The notes under the pieces were generated by a model. The model had not been told where the DNA came from, ran no database searches, and worked only from the letters and a program-made list of their open reading frames with translations. Shown here in pieces: positions 37,763 to 46,665 of a stretch of DNA of 64,000 nucleotides (within the stretch, counting starts at the first letter, position 1; each line of letters starts with the position of its first letter). Location: the NCBI GenBank assembly GCA_963702195.1, contig OY969725.1, positions 1,240,001-1,304,000 on the forward strand. Reading direction: 5' to 3'. Position numbers and translations under genes: made by a program. Source of the stretch: AC-56 sp963702195 (GTDB lineage Bacteria; Actinomycetota; Thermoleophilia; Solirubrobacterales; 70-9).

Positions 37763-40084
37763 GTGACCGCGGTCGCCTGGCGCTTCGCGGTCCTGGGCGG
37801 CGCCGCGTGCGGCCTCGCACTCGCGCCGGCGTCACCGGCGCGCGTGCCGGCAACGCCGCTGCTGGCCGCGGCGCTGATCGCGGGTGGGGTGCTGGCGCTC
37901 GCGCGCGGCGGCACTCACCGGCCCGGAATCGCGTGGCTCGCCCTCATTGCTCTGGCTGCCGCGACCGGGGGAATGGCCGTGGGCGCAATGCGGATCGCGG
38001 CGATCGACGCCGGCGCCCTCGACGGTCCCACCGGCCGCGAGGCGACGGTAACCGGCTACGTGACCGCCGTTCCACACCGGTCGGACGGCGACGTCACGGT
38101 CCGGGTCAGCACGACCGGCGGCCGGGTGGCGCTGGAGGGCCACGAGCCGGTGCCCGACCTGCCGATCGGCAGCGAGGTCCGCGCGACCGGAACGCTCGCG
38201 CACCCGCCGCCATGGGAAGCGGACTACCTCTCCAGGTTCGGCATTCGCGAGGTGCTCCGCGCACCGGCAATCGAGCCGACGGGGAACCGCAGGGGCGGCG
38301 TCTCGGGTGCCGTCGACGGCGTCAGGGACCGCGCCGCGGCGGCGCTGGAGAGCGGTACGCCCGACGCCGAGGCCGCGCTCCTGCGCGGATTCCTCCTGGG
38401 CGAGGACGACCGCATCGACCCGGCGACCGTCGACGACTTCAAGCGCGCCGGCCTCGCGCATCTGCTCGCGGTCTCCGGCGACTGCGTGATGCTGCTCGCT
38501 CTACTCGGCGCCTGGCTGCTCGGGATCGCCGGCGTCCCGCTCCGGGCGCGCCTGGTCGCGCTGCTGGCGCTGATCGCCGTCTACGTGCCGGTCGCCGGCG
38601 CCGGCCCTTCGATCCAGCGCGCGGGCATCATGGGCGCGGCCGGGGTGGTCGCGGCCCTGGCCGGGCGGCCGCGGTGGCGCTGGTACGCGCTGCTTCTCGC
38701 GGCGACGCTCACCCTCCTCCTCAACCCGCGTTCGGTGGTCGATCCGAGCTGGCAGCTCAGCTTCGCCGCGGTCATCGGCATCCTGGTCTTCGCGGCTCCG
38801 ATCAGGGACCTGATCCTCGGGACGGCCGGCCGGGCCGAGAGCCGGGAGCCGCCGTCGGCCGCCCGCCGGGCGCTCGCCGAGGGGGCGGGCGTGACCATCG
38901 CCGCCACGCTCGCCACCGCGCCTCTGTTCGCGCACCACTTCGGGGCAGTGTCGCTGGCCTCCCTGCCCGCCAACCTGCTGGCCCTGCCCGCCATCGCGCC
39001 GATGATGTGGCTGGGCATGCTCGCCGCGATCCTCGGGCAGGTTCCCGGCGCCCCGGTCGAGCCATTCACGGCCCTCGCGGGGCTCCTGTCCGCGTACGTC
39101 GCCCAGGTTGCCCGATGGCTGGCGGCGCCAGGCTGGGCGCAGCTGGGCGTGGAGCTGCCGGCGTGGCCGCAGGTCGGCGCGGCATACGCCGCGCTGGCGG
39201 TGGCGATGTCCGCGGCGGGAGCGTGGGCCCGTCGCAGGCACGGGATCGCGCGCCCGCACCGCCGCCTTCGGCTCGCCGCGCTCGCAATCGCCGCGGCAGT
39301 GGCATGCGTGGCGCTCGGGGTCGGGTCGGCGCCCGGTGCGGCGGAGCCCGAGCCCCGTCTGCGTGTCGTGGTGCTCGACGTCGGCCAGGGGGACTCGATC
39401 CTGCTCGACCCGGAGGACGGCGGTCCCGTCCTGGTGGACGGCGGACCAGCGGGTGACGACCTCCGTGGCCAGTTGAGTGACGAGGGCGTCACGGACCTCG
39501 CAGCGGCCGTCGTCACCCACGATCAGGCCGACCACGTCGGCGGGCTGGACGAGCTCCTCTACTCGCGGTTCCCGGTTCACCGCTTGGTCTACGCCGAGCC
39601 GGGGCCTGACTTCCGGCGCGCTGCACGGGCGGCCGACGTGCCGGCACTCCGGGTCTCCGAGGGCTCGGAGGTAAGGTCGGGAAGCCTCCATCTCGAGGTT
39701 TTATGGCCGCCCGGCTCCGCTCTGGATCGGCCCGGGACGGACCCGAACCAGTCCGCCCTCGTGATGCTCGCCCGATGGCACTCCTTCTCGATGCTGCTCA
39801 CCGCCGACGCGGAGGCCGAGGCGGTGCCGATCGACCCGGGCCCGATCGACGTGCTCAAGGTGGCCCATCACGGCTCGGACGACGCCGGGCTCGACGCCCT
39901 GCTCGACAGGACCGCGCCGCGGCTGGCGGTGATCTCGGTCGGAGCCGGCAATCCGTACGGACATCCGACGGCCGAGACCCTGGCAACCCTCGCCGGGCAC
40001 GGGATCCCCACCCTGCGAACCGATCAGGCTGGCGACGTGTCGATCGACGTCACGGCGCGCGGGTGGCGCGTGGAGAGCGGGTAG
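37763..40084 (+). CDS. comEC: ComEC/Rec2 DNA-translocation channel
   Basis: Membrane channel that imports single-stranded DNA. The 773-aa protein has N-terminal helices and an OB-like domain, the competence membrane domain (residues 190-520) with HLLAVSGDCVMLL, and a C-terminal metallo-beta-lactamase domain (residues 530-773) with VLDVGQGDSILL, VTHDQADHVGGLDE and KVAHHGSDDA. The position normally read as SGxxV/L (SGQNV or SGLHV) is SGDCV here. GTG 37763 is the start. With comEA this suggests, but does not prove, natural competence. Confidence 0.95.
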   Translation: MTAVAWRFAVLGGAACGLALAPASPARVPATPLLAAALIAGGVLALARGGTHRPGIAWLALIALAAATGGMAVGAMRIAAIDAGALDGPTGREATVTGYVTAVPHRSDGDVTVRVSTTGGRVALEGHEPVPDLPIGSEVRATGTLAHPPPWEADYLSRFGIREVLRAPAIEPTGNRRGGVSGAVDGVRDRAAAALESGTPDAEAALLRGFLLGEDDRIDPATVDDFKRAGLAHLLAVSGDCVMLLALLGAWLLGIAGVPLRARLVALLALIAVYVPVAGAGPSIQRAGIMGAAGVVAALAGRPRWRWYALLLAATLTLLLNPRSVVDPSWQLSFAAVIGILVFAAPIRDLILGTAGRAESREPPSAARRALAEGAGVTIAATLATAPLFAHHFGAVSLASLPANLLALPAIAPMMWLGMLAAILGQVPGAPVEPFTALAGLLSAYVAQVARWLAAPGWAQLGVELPAWPQVGAAYAALAVAMSAAGAWARRRHGIARPHRRLRLAALAIAAAVACVALGVGSAPGAAEPEPRLRVVVLDVGQGDSILLDPEDGGPVLVDGGPAGDDLRGQLSDEGVTDLAAAVVTHDQADHVGGLDELLYSRFPVHRLVYAEPGPDFRRAARAADVPALRVSEGSEVRSGSLHLEVLWPPGSALDRPGTDPNQSALVMLARWHSFSMLLTADAEAEAVPIDPGPIDVLKVAHHGSDDAGLDALLDRTAPRLAVISVGAGNPYGHPTAETLATLAGHGIPTLRTDQAGDVSIDVTARGWRVESG

Positions 40085-40087
40085 GCT
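40082..40087 (+). promoter_or_regulatory. -10 box (TAGGCT), leaderless type
   Basis: TAGGCT contains the comEC stop codon and ends 6 nt before the next ATG (40094). Confidence 0.45.
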
Positions 40088-40093
40088 CGGCGA

Positions 40094-40468
40094 ATGGAGT
40101 ACGCCTCCGCGCCCGCCGAGAAGGGCGGCAACACGTGGCGGGCGCTCGCGGTGATCCTGTTCATCCTGCTGCTGGTCGGCTGCTTCATCATGATCGCGGC
40201 GGCGACCGATATCGTGGGCACCACGCTCTGCCGCGACGTGACCGCCCAGTTCGTGGCCCAGCACCCGAACGGGTCCTGCTTCGATGGCTCACAGCTGCAG
40301 AAGGTGCTGTCGGCCGGCTTCGGTTACGCGTCGGGCGCAGTGGGTGCAATTGCGGCCCTGCTCGCGATCGCCTTTGCGATCACCGGCCGCCGCGGTCGCC
40401 TGGTCGCCGTGCTGACGGTCTCCGCGGTCGTGCTGGCGGGGATCAGCATCCTCGTCGCCAGCGTCTGA
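40094..40468 (+). CDS. Small membrane protein of unknown function, 124 aa
   Basis: A polar N-terminus (MEYASAPAEKGGNTW) is followed by a helix (residues 17-38), an extracytoplasmic loop with two cysteines (C46 in TTLCRD and C62 in GSCFDG) that may form a disulfide, and two further helices (residues 75-96 and 102-122) around a basic TGRRGR turn. No known family motif. Its -10 box overlaps the comEC stop, suggesting independent leaderless expression. Confidence 0.7.
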   Translation: MEYASAPAEKGGNTWRALAVILFILLLVGCFIMIAAATDIVGTTLCRDVTAQFVAQHPNGSCFDGSQLQKVLSAGFGYASGAVGAIAALLAIAFAITGRRGRLVAVLTVSAVVLAGISILVASV

Positions 40469-40551
40469 ACCTGAGGCTGTCCGGTCTCCGCGGTGGCGGT
40501 CAGCTAGTCTGCCGCGCTCCTGACCAGCAACGAACGGCACCAGCCAGTTTC

Positions 40552-40565
40552 GGAGCTAAAGCTCC
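40552..40565. repeat. Short inverted repeat before the lipoprotein gene
   Basis: GGAGCT-AA-AGCTCC, perfect, 29 nt upstream of ATG 40595. TAGTCT at 40505-40510 is a candidate -10. The inverted repeat would lie in the 5' leader and could be an operator or RNA hairpin. Confidence 0.35.
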
Positions 40566-40594
40566 TCACCATCACAAGCGACGAAAGGAGTGGG

Positions 40595-40846
40595 ATGAAT
40601 CGGGTAGCGACCATCGCGACCGTGATCGCCCTCGGCGTCGGGGCAGGGACCGGACTCGCCGCGTGCGGCGGCGGCAACACGACGACGACCGTGACCCAGG
40701 CACCAGCGACCGGACCGGCGCCGAAGCCCACGACGACCACGAGCACGCCCACCACGACGACGAGCACCACCTCGACCACGACCTCGTCGACCACGTCGAC
40801 GAAGGACACCGGCGGTAGTGGAAATGGAGGCACTGGCAGCGGCTGA
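40595..40846 (+). CDS. Small Thr-rich lipoprotein
   Basis: An 83-aa precursor with a lipobox LAAC at residues 21-24, so the mature protein is a lipid-anchored chain starting at cysteine and consisting almost only of Thr, Ser and Pro (TTTTSTPTTTTSTTSTTT) and a Gly/Ser end. Such stalks are usually disordered and often glycosylated. AAGGAG 4 nt before the ATG is a good ribosome site. No function is known; low complexity limits comparison. Confidence 0.65.
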   Translation: MNRVATIATVIALGVGAGTGLAACGGGNTTTTVTQAPATGPAPKPTTTTSTPTTTTSTTSTTTSSTTSTKDTGGSGNGGTGSG

Positions 40847-40923
40847 GCGGCTTCCGGGCGAACCGGAAACCGGCGCTCAGACCCCCCAAGGCCAGCCGGA
40901 ACGCGGAATACACTCGCCGGTGA

Positions 40924-41051
40924 TGTGGGTCGAGGAGCGTCTAGCGACGAGTCATGCATGTAAGGCGGCGAAGCCGCCGCAAGAGTCTGTGTGGGTCGAG
41001 GAGCGTCTAGCGACGAGTCATGCATGTAAGGCGGCGAAGCCGCCGCAAGAG
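40924..41051. repeat. Tandem 62-nt repeat (two identical copies, 66-nt period)
   Basis: Copies at 40924-40985 and 40990-41051 are identical and separated by TCTG. Each begins TGTGGGTCGAGGAGCGTC, contains the palindrome ATGCAT and ends with the hairpin GGCGGC-GAA-GCCGCC plus GCAAGAG. The array fills the 40847-41053 gap and stops 2 nt before the holA ATG. Both copies are open in one frame (WVEERLATSHACKAAKPPQE), which I think is incidental. Confidence 0.85.
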
Positions 41052-41053
41052 AT

Positions 41054-42073
41054 ATGAGGACGAGCTCAGAGGGCGCCGGCGCGATCAAGCCCGCCTACCT
41101 GATCGCCGGCACCGACGGGGGGAAGATCGACGCAGCCTTGTCCCGCCTCCGCGCGAGGGCGGAGCGCGAGGGCGGGCCGGGTGCCCTGGAGACCTTCGGG
41201 TCGGGCGAGGGGCCGCCCGACCCCGAGGCGCTCATCGGCGCCATCCCCTCGATGTCGCTGATGGCCGCCCGCCGTTACCTCCTCGCCGACGGTGTCGAGC
41301 GCTGGACCGCGAAGCAGACGGCGGCGGTCGCAGCTGCGCTTGAGGGCCTCCCGCCGGACCTGACCCTGGCGCTGGTGGCGCGCGAGGCTCCCCCGAGGCT
41401 GAGGGCGCCCAAGGGGCTCGCCGAGGCGGTCGAGGGCGCGGGGGGTGACGTACTTCGCTACGCGGCTCCGAAGGCGCGGGAGCTCCCGGCTCGGCTGGTC
41501 GCCGAGGCCAAGGGCCGCGGCTTTCAATTGGACGCTGCCGCCGCGCGCATGCTGGTCGAGCGCATGGGGGAGGGGACGATGCGCCTCATGACCGAGATCG
41601 AGCGCCTGTCGATCTGGGCGGGCACGGATGGGGAGGTGTCGGCAGAGGACCTCGAGTCGATGATCGCGGACACGTCGGAGGAGGCCACGTGGGCGCTCTC
41701 GGACGCGGTGGTCGCTCGCGACCGAGCGGCGGCGGTTCGCGCGGCCGAGCGCCTGACCTCGCAGGGAGAGGCGATCACTCCGATCGTCTACCAGGCGGCT
41801 CGCCGGCTGCGCGACGCCCAGCTTGCGGCCGCCGAGCTCGAGGGCGGCGCGCCGCCGAAGGAGGTGGAGGCCAGGCTCCGCATGCATCCCTACGCGGCGC
41901 GCATGCTGGTGCGCAGCGTTCGCGGCACCTCGTCCTTCGAGCTGCGCGCGGCGACCTGCGCCGTCGCCGACCTGGAGTGGTGGACTCGCGGGGGGTCCGA
42001 ATATCCGGACGACGTGGCGCTCACGCTCGCCGTGCTGCGAGCTGCGGGCGCTGGCGCCGGTGCCTCAGGGTAG
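41054..42073 (+). CDS. holA: DNA polymerase III delta subunit
   Basis: Clamp-loader subunit that opens the beta sliding clamp. The 339-aa protein follows the family: N-terminal AAA-like fold (AYLIAGTDGGKIDAAL, residues 13-28), IPSMSLMAARRYLLADGVERW, the EIERLSIWAGTDGEVSAEDLE segment, and the C-terminal collar helices. It lies between comEC and rpsT as in other actinobacteria. ATG 41054 lies 2 nt after the tandem repeat, whose final AAGAG serves as or near the ribosome site. Confidence 0.93.
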   Translation: MRTSSEGAGAIKPAYLIAGTDGGKIDAALSRLRARAEREGGPGALETFGSGEGPPDPEALIGAIPSMSLMAARRYLLADGVERWTAKQTAAVAAALEGLPPDLTLALVAREAPPRLRAPKGLAEAVEGAGGDVLRYAAPKARELPARLVAEAKGRGFQLDAAAARMLVERMGEGTMRLMTEIERLSIWAGTDGEVSAEDLESMIADTSEEATWALSDAVVARDRAAAVRAAERLTSQGEAITPIVYQAARRLRDAQLAAAELEGGAPPKEVEARLRMHPYAARMLVRSVRGTSSFELRAATCAVADLEWWTRGGSEYPDDVALTLAVLRAAGAGAGASG

Positions 42074-42118
42074 GGCTCCCCGCCGGGAGGACGGGTGTAG
42101 GGGCGAGCCGCGGCGGCC

Positions 42119-42385
42119 TTACGCCGCGACGCCCGAGACGAGCCGCGCCGCGCGAGCCTTCTTGCGTGCGCCGTTATTCGAGTGGAGCGCGCCCTTGGAG
42201 ACCGCCTTGTCGATCTGGGAGACGAGCTCCTTGTGCTCCCGGGCGGTTTCCTCGGAGTCCCCGGAGTCCGCAGCGCGCTCGAGGCGGCGGAAGTGGGTGC
42301 GCACCGCGCTCTGGAGGCGGCGGTTCTCGTCCCGCTCGCGCTCAGTGCGCTGGTTGCGCTTGACCTGTGATGCGATGTTGGCCAT
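42119..42385 (-). CDS. rpsT: Ribosomal protein S20
   Basis: Small-subunit protein binding 16S rRNA. The 88-aa product starts MANIASQVKRNQRTERERDE and ends with KGALHSNNGARKKARAARLV, the standard S20 three-helix form. Convergent with holA; the 45 nt between contain CTCCC-CGCC-GGGAG, a possible shared terminator. The promoter is the TATAGT box upstream. Confidence 0.97.
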   Translation of the reverse strand: MANIASQVKRNQRTERERDENRRLQSAVRTHFRRLERAADSGDSEETAREHKELVSQIDKAVSKGALHSNNGARKKARAARLVSGVAA

Positions 42386-42398
42386 TGGGCGAGCGGCC

Positions 42399-42404
42399 AC
42401 TATA
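42399..42404 (-). promoter_or_regulatory. -10 box (TATAGT) of rpsT
   Basis: On the minus strand TATAGT ends 13 nt before the rpsT ATG, so a very short leader is expected. The same site reads TATAGC on the plus strand and may help the divergent murJ gene. Confidence 0.5.
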
Positions 42405-42445
42405 GCTGGGAGCCGGCCGAAGCCCGCGATCTCGACGGTCGCCGG

Positions 42446-44164
42446 ATGAGGTCCGGAGGCGGGCACTCCCGCGACGACGAGCAGCGCGTCCGTGAGCACA
42501 TATATGGCTCCCGGGGGATCTCGGAGCGCACGCTCGACCCCGGTCCGGTGGACGTCGTGGCGACCGAGGAGCCCGGTGTGGAGGCCGCCGTGGTGGCCCG
42601 GGAGTCCGCCGAGGCGAGGAAGGGCCGGCTGGCTCGCTCCACCGCGCTGTTCTCGGTCGCCACCAGCCTGTCGCGGATCGCGGGGCTCGTGCGTGAGATC
42701 TTCGCCGCCGCCTACTTCGGGGTCAGCGGCGCCATGTCGGCGTTCACGATCGCGTTCCAAGTGCCGAACCTCGTGCGCAGCCTGTTCGCCGACGCGGCGA
42801 TCCAAGCCGCGTTCGTGCCGGTGTTCACCGAGAAGCTGCAGCGAGGCGAGAAGCGCGAGGCATTTCGCCTTGCCGCCACTCTGATCTTCCTGGTCACGCT
42901 CGTCCTGACCGGGATCACGGCCCTCTTCATCCTCATCGCCCCGTACCTGATGCCGCTGTTCGTGGGCTCGGACGTGCCTCAGGGGCTCACGGTGACGCTC
43001 TCGCAGATCCTGTTCCCGATCCTGATCATGCTCGGGACGACCGGGATGGTCGTCGGGATCCTGAACAGCTACGACCGCTTCGGCGCCTTTGCGATCTCGC
43101 CGTTCTTCTGGAACGTCGCGATCATCGTCGTCCTGATCGCGATGGCCCCGTTGTTCCACGGCCAGGACCGGATCTACGCCTACGCGATCGGGGTCCTCGT
43201 CGGCACGGCGGTTCAGCTCGCGATCCCCACCTGGGACCTGCGCCACACGCCGTTCAAGCTCATGTGGAAGTTCGCCTGGAGCCTCGACGTGCGCCGGGTG
43301 CTCGTGCTGATGCTGCCAGTGACGCTGAGCCTGGGGCTGATCAACTTCAACCTGCTGATCAACAGCATCTTCGGTTCGCTCATCAGCGAGAACGCCCCGG
43401 CCGCGATCGACAAGGCCTTCCGCATCTACATGCTCCCCCAGGGCATCTTCTCGGTCGCGGTGACGACCGTGATCTTCCCGACGCTGGCGCGCCTCGCGGC
43501 GCGGCGCGAGTACGACGACCTCCGCGCCACGATGGCAAACGGAATGCGACAGATCGTGCTGCTGCTCATTCCCGCGGCCGCGGCGATCCTGGTCCTGTCG
43601 ACTCCGATGATCCGGCTGATCTACCAGCACGGCGACTTCGGGCCGCATGCCACGGACCTGGTCTCGACGGCGCTCTTCTGGTTCGCCTTCTCGCTCCCCT
43701 TCAACGGCCTGTTCCTACTGCTCACCCGCACGTTCTTCAGCCTCCAGCGCCCGTGGGTACCGACCGCGATCTCGGGCATCAACCTCGCGATCACGGCGAT
43801 CGCCGCCGCGCTGCTGTATTCGCCCTTCGGGATCGGCGGAATCGTTGCGGCGACGGTGATCGCGACTGCCGTGAGCGTCTTCGCGCAGACGGTCGTCCTG
43901 CGACGCCAGCTGGGCCGGCTGGAGCTGGGGAGGTTCGTCTGGACGACGATTCGCGTGAGCCTCGCCGCGGCGGCGCTGGCGGGCATCAGCTACGGCGTCT
44001 GGTACGTGCTCGACCAAGAGCTCGGGCGCGGCCTGATCGCGCAGGTCATCTCGCTCGGGGCGGGTCTCGGAGCCGGAGCCTTGGTCTACGCGGCCGTCAT
44101 CACCCTGTTCCGCGTTCCGGAGGCCCACCAGATCTGGCGCCTGCTGCGCCGCCGGGAGGCGTGA
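42446..44164 (+). CDS. murJ: Lipid II flippase MurJ
   Basis: Moves lipid II across the membrane for peptidoglycan synthesis. About 14 helices are predicted; the family signature SLSRIAGLVREIFAAAYFG (residues 72-90), FQVPNLVRSLFADAAIQAAFVPVF and LRHTPFKLMW are clear. Length 572 aa. The first 60 residues (to about VVARESAEARKG) are a hydrophilic extension absent from shorter MurJ proteins, so a later start is possible; ATG 42446 is the first in frame. The stop overlaps the next ATG (TGATG). Confidence 0.95.
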   Translation: MRSGGGHSRDDEQRVREHIYGSRGISERTLDPGPVDVVATEEPGVEAAVVARESAEARKGRLARSTALFSVATSLSRIAGLVREIFAAAYFGVSGAMSAFTIAFQVPNLVRSLFADAAIQAAFVPVFTEKLQRGEKREAFRLAATLIFLVTLVLTGITALFILIAPYLMPLFVGSDVPQGLTVTLSQILFPILIMLGTTGMVVGILNSYDRFGAFAISPFFWNVAIIVVLIAMAPLFHGQDRIYAYAIGVLVGTAVQLAIPTWDLRHTPFKLMWKFAWSLDVRRVLVLMLPVTLSLGLINFNLLINSIFGSLISENAPAAIDKAFRIYMLPQGIFSVAVTTVIFPTLARLAARREYDDLRATMANGMRQIVLLLIPAAAAILVLSTPMIRLIYQHGDFGPHATDLVSTALFWFAFSLPFNGLFLLLTRTFFSLQRPWVPTAISGINLAITAIAAALLYSPFGIGGIVAATVIATAVSVFAQTVVLRRQLGRLELGRFVWTTIRVSLAAAALAGISYGVWYVLDQELGRGLIAQVISLGAGLGAGALVYAAVITLFRVPEAHQIWRLLRRREA

Positions 44165-44577
44165 TGGAGGACTCCGCGAACGTAGCGCTGGTCAGGCGCG
44201 TGGTGGAGAGCTTCAACGCCGGCGATCTCGAGTACCCGTTCTCGGTGTACGAGCCGGACATTCGCTGGGAGAACTTCAGCTCGCCGCCCGCGGGCATGGA
44301 CGAGGTCTACGAGGGCCACGAGGGCGTGCGCCGATTCTGGCGGCAGTGGCTGGCCTCGTGGGAGTGGGTCGAGTTCGAACAGGAGCGCTTCATCGACGCC
44401 GGCGACCGGGTCGTGGTGTTCCAGCGCACCCACGCGCGGGGGCGCACCAGCGGCGTCGAGACGGACTTCGGGAACTACGCGCAGATGTGGACGCTTCGCG
44501 ATGGCAAGGTCGTCGGGGTGAAGTTCTACCTCGACCGCGACGAGGCGCTCGCGGCCGCGGGGGTCAGATCCCCCTAG
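44164..44577 (+). CDS. SnoaL/NTF2-like protein
   Basis: A 137-aa cone-shaped alpha+beta barrel protein of the NTF2-like superfamily (NVALVRRVVESFNAGDLEYP, then GHEGVRRFWRQWLASWEWVEF and MWTLRDGKVVGVKFYLDRDEAL). Members include polyketide cyclases, isomerases and many of unknown role; no catalytic set is obvious. ATG 44164 overlaps the murJ stop by one base. A homologous gene follows lepA 2.5 kb downstream. Confidence 0.88.
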   Translation: MEDSANVALVRRVVESFNAGDLEYPFSVYEPDIRWENFSSPPAGMDEVYEGHEGVRRFWRQWLASWEWVEFEQERFIDAGDRVVVFQRTHARGRTSGVETDFGNYAQMWTLRDGKVVGVKFYLDRDEALAAAGVRSP

Positions 44578-44777
44578 CCACGACCGCCGCGATCACACCT
44601 ACGAGGCCGACCATGGATGCCGCCTCCGACGCGAACCAGCGTGAGACGGAGACCATCGATCTCACCGCGGAGCTCAGATCGCATGTCGCGCATGTCCTGG
44701 TCGAGGCGGGCGAAGCCGGCATCCACTCGCCTCGAGAGATCGTCCAGGCGTTCGTCGGTCCCGGCGGCTCGTTCCAT
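44564..44777 (-). pseudogene. Small coiled-coil membrane protein gene with one-base frameshift
   Basis: From ATG 44777 the minus strand encodes ERLDDLSRRVDAGFARLDQD, MRDMRSELRGEIDGLRLTLV and VGGGI, a coiled coil; the expected C-terminal helix (MVGLVGVIAAVVARGI, stop at 44564) continues in another frame from about 44615. One extra C in the string ATCCATGG would explain the break: ATCATGG restores GGGIMVGLVGV. Proteins with a coiled coil and such a terminal helix are common in this group of bacteria. Either a pseudogene or a sequence error; its 3' end overlaps the NTF2-like gene by 14 nt. Confidence 0.6.
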
Positions 44778-44868
44778 CCGAGAGCAGGGTACCTCTCGAT
44801 TCCGCGCGCATGCCAAGCGCAGCGTGACGATTCGCGCAACTTGCTCTCGCCATACTCATCGCTGACCC

Positions 44869-46665
44869 ATGGACCGGATCCGGAACTTCTCGATCATCGC
44901 CCACATCGACCACGGCAAGTCGACCCTGGCCGATCGCTTCCTGGAGCTGACGGGCGCAGTCGGCAGGGGGCACCGCCCGCAGGTGCTCGATTCGATGGAG
45001 CTCGAGCGCGAGCGCGGGATCACCATCAAGGCGCAGGCGGTTCGGGTCTCGTATGCGGCTCGCGACGGCGAGACCTACCACCTGCACCTCATCGACACCC
45101 CGGGCCACGTGGACTTCTCGTACGAGGTCTCGCGCAGCCTCGCCGCGTGCGAGGGGGCGCTGCTCGTGGTCGATGCTTCGCAGGGAGTGGAGGCCCAGAC
45201 GGTCGCCAACACCTACGCTGCCGTCGAGGCGGGGCTCGAGCTGATCCCGGTCCTGAACAAGGTGGACCTGCCGGGCGCCGAGCCCGAGCGCGTCGCGGCC
45301 GAGGTCACCGACCTGATCGGCGGGAACCCCGACGAGGTCCTGCGGATCTCCGCGAAGACGGGGGAGGGCGTTGTGGAGGTGCTGGAGGCGATCGTCGAGC
45401 GCATCCCGCCGCCCGACGGCGATCCTGGAGCTCCGCCGCGGGCGCTCATCTTCGACTCCGAGTACGACCCCTACCGCGGCGTGGTCGCCTACGTCCGGCT
45501 CGTGGACGGCGAGTTTCGCAAGCGCGAGCGGATCACCGCCATGCAGGCCGGCACCGAGGCCGACATCGACGAGATCGGGTTCTTCACGCCTGACCCTCGC
45601 CCAATCGAGGCGATGAGCGCCGGGGAGGTGGGCTACGTGATCACCGGCATCAAGGACGTCGCCCTCCTGCGGGTCGGCGACACGCTCACCTCCAAGGAGA
45701 ACCCCGCCGCGGGCCCCCTTCCTGGCTATCGCGAGGTGAAGCCGGTCGTCTTCTGCGGCCTGTTCCCGATCGACACCGACCGCTACGAGGACCTTCGCGA
45801 CGCCCTGGACCGCCTGGCGCTCAACGACGCTGCGCTCAGCTTCGAGCCGGAGACGTCGCAGGCGCTCGGTTTCGGCTTCCGCTGCGGCTTCCTCGGCCTG
45901 CTCCACATGGACATCGTCCGCGAGCGTTTGGAGCGCGAGTACGACCTCGAGCTCCTGGCGACGACGCCGAACGTCAGCTACGACGTCGAGCTCCACGGCG
46001 GCGAGGTGGTCGAGGTCCACAGCCCGGCCGACATGCCCGATCCCGCGTCCATCGAGCGCATCCTCGAGCCCTACATCCGGGCGACGATCATCGCCCCGGC
46101 CAACTACGTGGGCGCCGTGATGGACCTCTGCCAGGGTCGCCGCGGCACGCACGTGGACATGCACTACCTCTCGCCGGAGCGCGTCCAGCTCCGTTACGAC
46201 CTCCCGCTGGCGGAGATCGTCCTCGACTTCTACGACCAGCTCAAGTCGAGGACCGCCGGCTACGCGTCGCTCGACTACGAGCAGATCGGCAACCGCGAGT
46301 CCGACCTCGTCAAGCTGGACGTGCTCCTGGCAGGCGATCGCGTCGACGCCCTGAGCGTCATCGTCCACTCCGACGACGCGTATCGCGCCGGCCGAGCGCT
46401 CGTGGAACGGCTCCAGAAGACGATTCCGCGTCAGCTCTTCGACGTTCCCGTGCAGGCCGCCACCGGCTCGCGCGTGCTGGCCCGCGAGACGGTCAAGGCC
46501 CTGCGGAAGGACGTCACGGCCAAGCTCTACGGCGGGGACGTGACCCGGAAGCGCAAGCTCCTCGAGAAGCAGAAGGCCGGGAAGAAGCGCATGAAGCAGG
46601 TCGGCCGTGTGGAGGTGCCGCAGGAGGCCTTCCTCTCGGTCCTCGAGCTCGATGGAAGCAAGTAG
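44869..46665 (+). CDS. lepA: Elongation factor 4 (LepA)
   Basis: Ribosomal GTPase that acts in translation quality or initiation under stress. The 598-aa protein has the G domain with AHIDHGKSTL at 11-20, switch II DTPGHVDFSYEV and NKVDLP, then domain II, and the LepA-specific C-terminal domain ending RKRKLLEKQKAGKKRMKQVG. Complete and typical. The last 14 nt overlap the next gene. Confidence 0.98.
   Translation: MDRIRNFSIIAHIDHGKSTLADRFLELTGAVGRGHRPQVLDSMELERERGITIKAQAVRVSYAARDGETYHLHLIDTPGHVDFSYEVSRSLAACEGALLVVDASQGVEAQTVANTYAAVEAGLELIPVLNKVDLPGAEPERVAAEVTDLIGGNPDEVLRISAKTGEGVVEVLEAIVERIPPPDGDPGAPPRALIFDSEYDPYRGVVAYVRLVDGEFRKRERITAMQAGTEADIDEIGFFTPDPRPIEAMSAGEVGYVITGIKDVALLRVGDTLTSKENPAAGPLPGYREVKPVVFCGLFPIDTDRYEDLRDALDRLALNDAALSFEPETSQALGFGFRCGFLGLLHMDIVRERLEREYDLELLATTPNVSYDVELHGGEVVEVHSPADMPDPASIERILEPYIRATIIAPANYVGAVMDLCQGRRGTHVDMHYLSPERVQLRYDLPLAEIVLDFYDQLKSRTAGYASLDYEQIGNRESDLVKLDVLLAGDRVDALSVIVHSDDAYRAGRALVERLQKTIPRQLFDVPVQAATGSRVLARETVKALRKDVTAKLYGGDVTRKRKLLEKQKAGKKRMKQVGRVEVPQEAFLSVLELDGSK

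Noticed and set aside
40924..41057. Short coding gene across the tandem repeat (WVEERLATSHACKAAK twice)
   Set aside because: The frame exists only because the unit is repeated; identical DNA, including third positions, and hairpins argue for a non-coding repeat.
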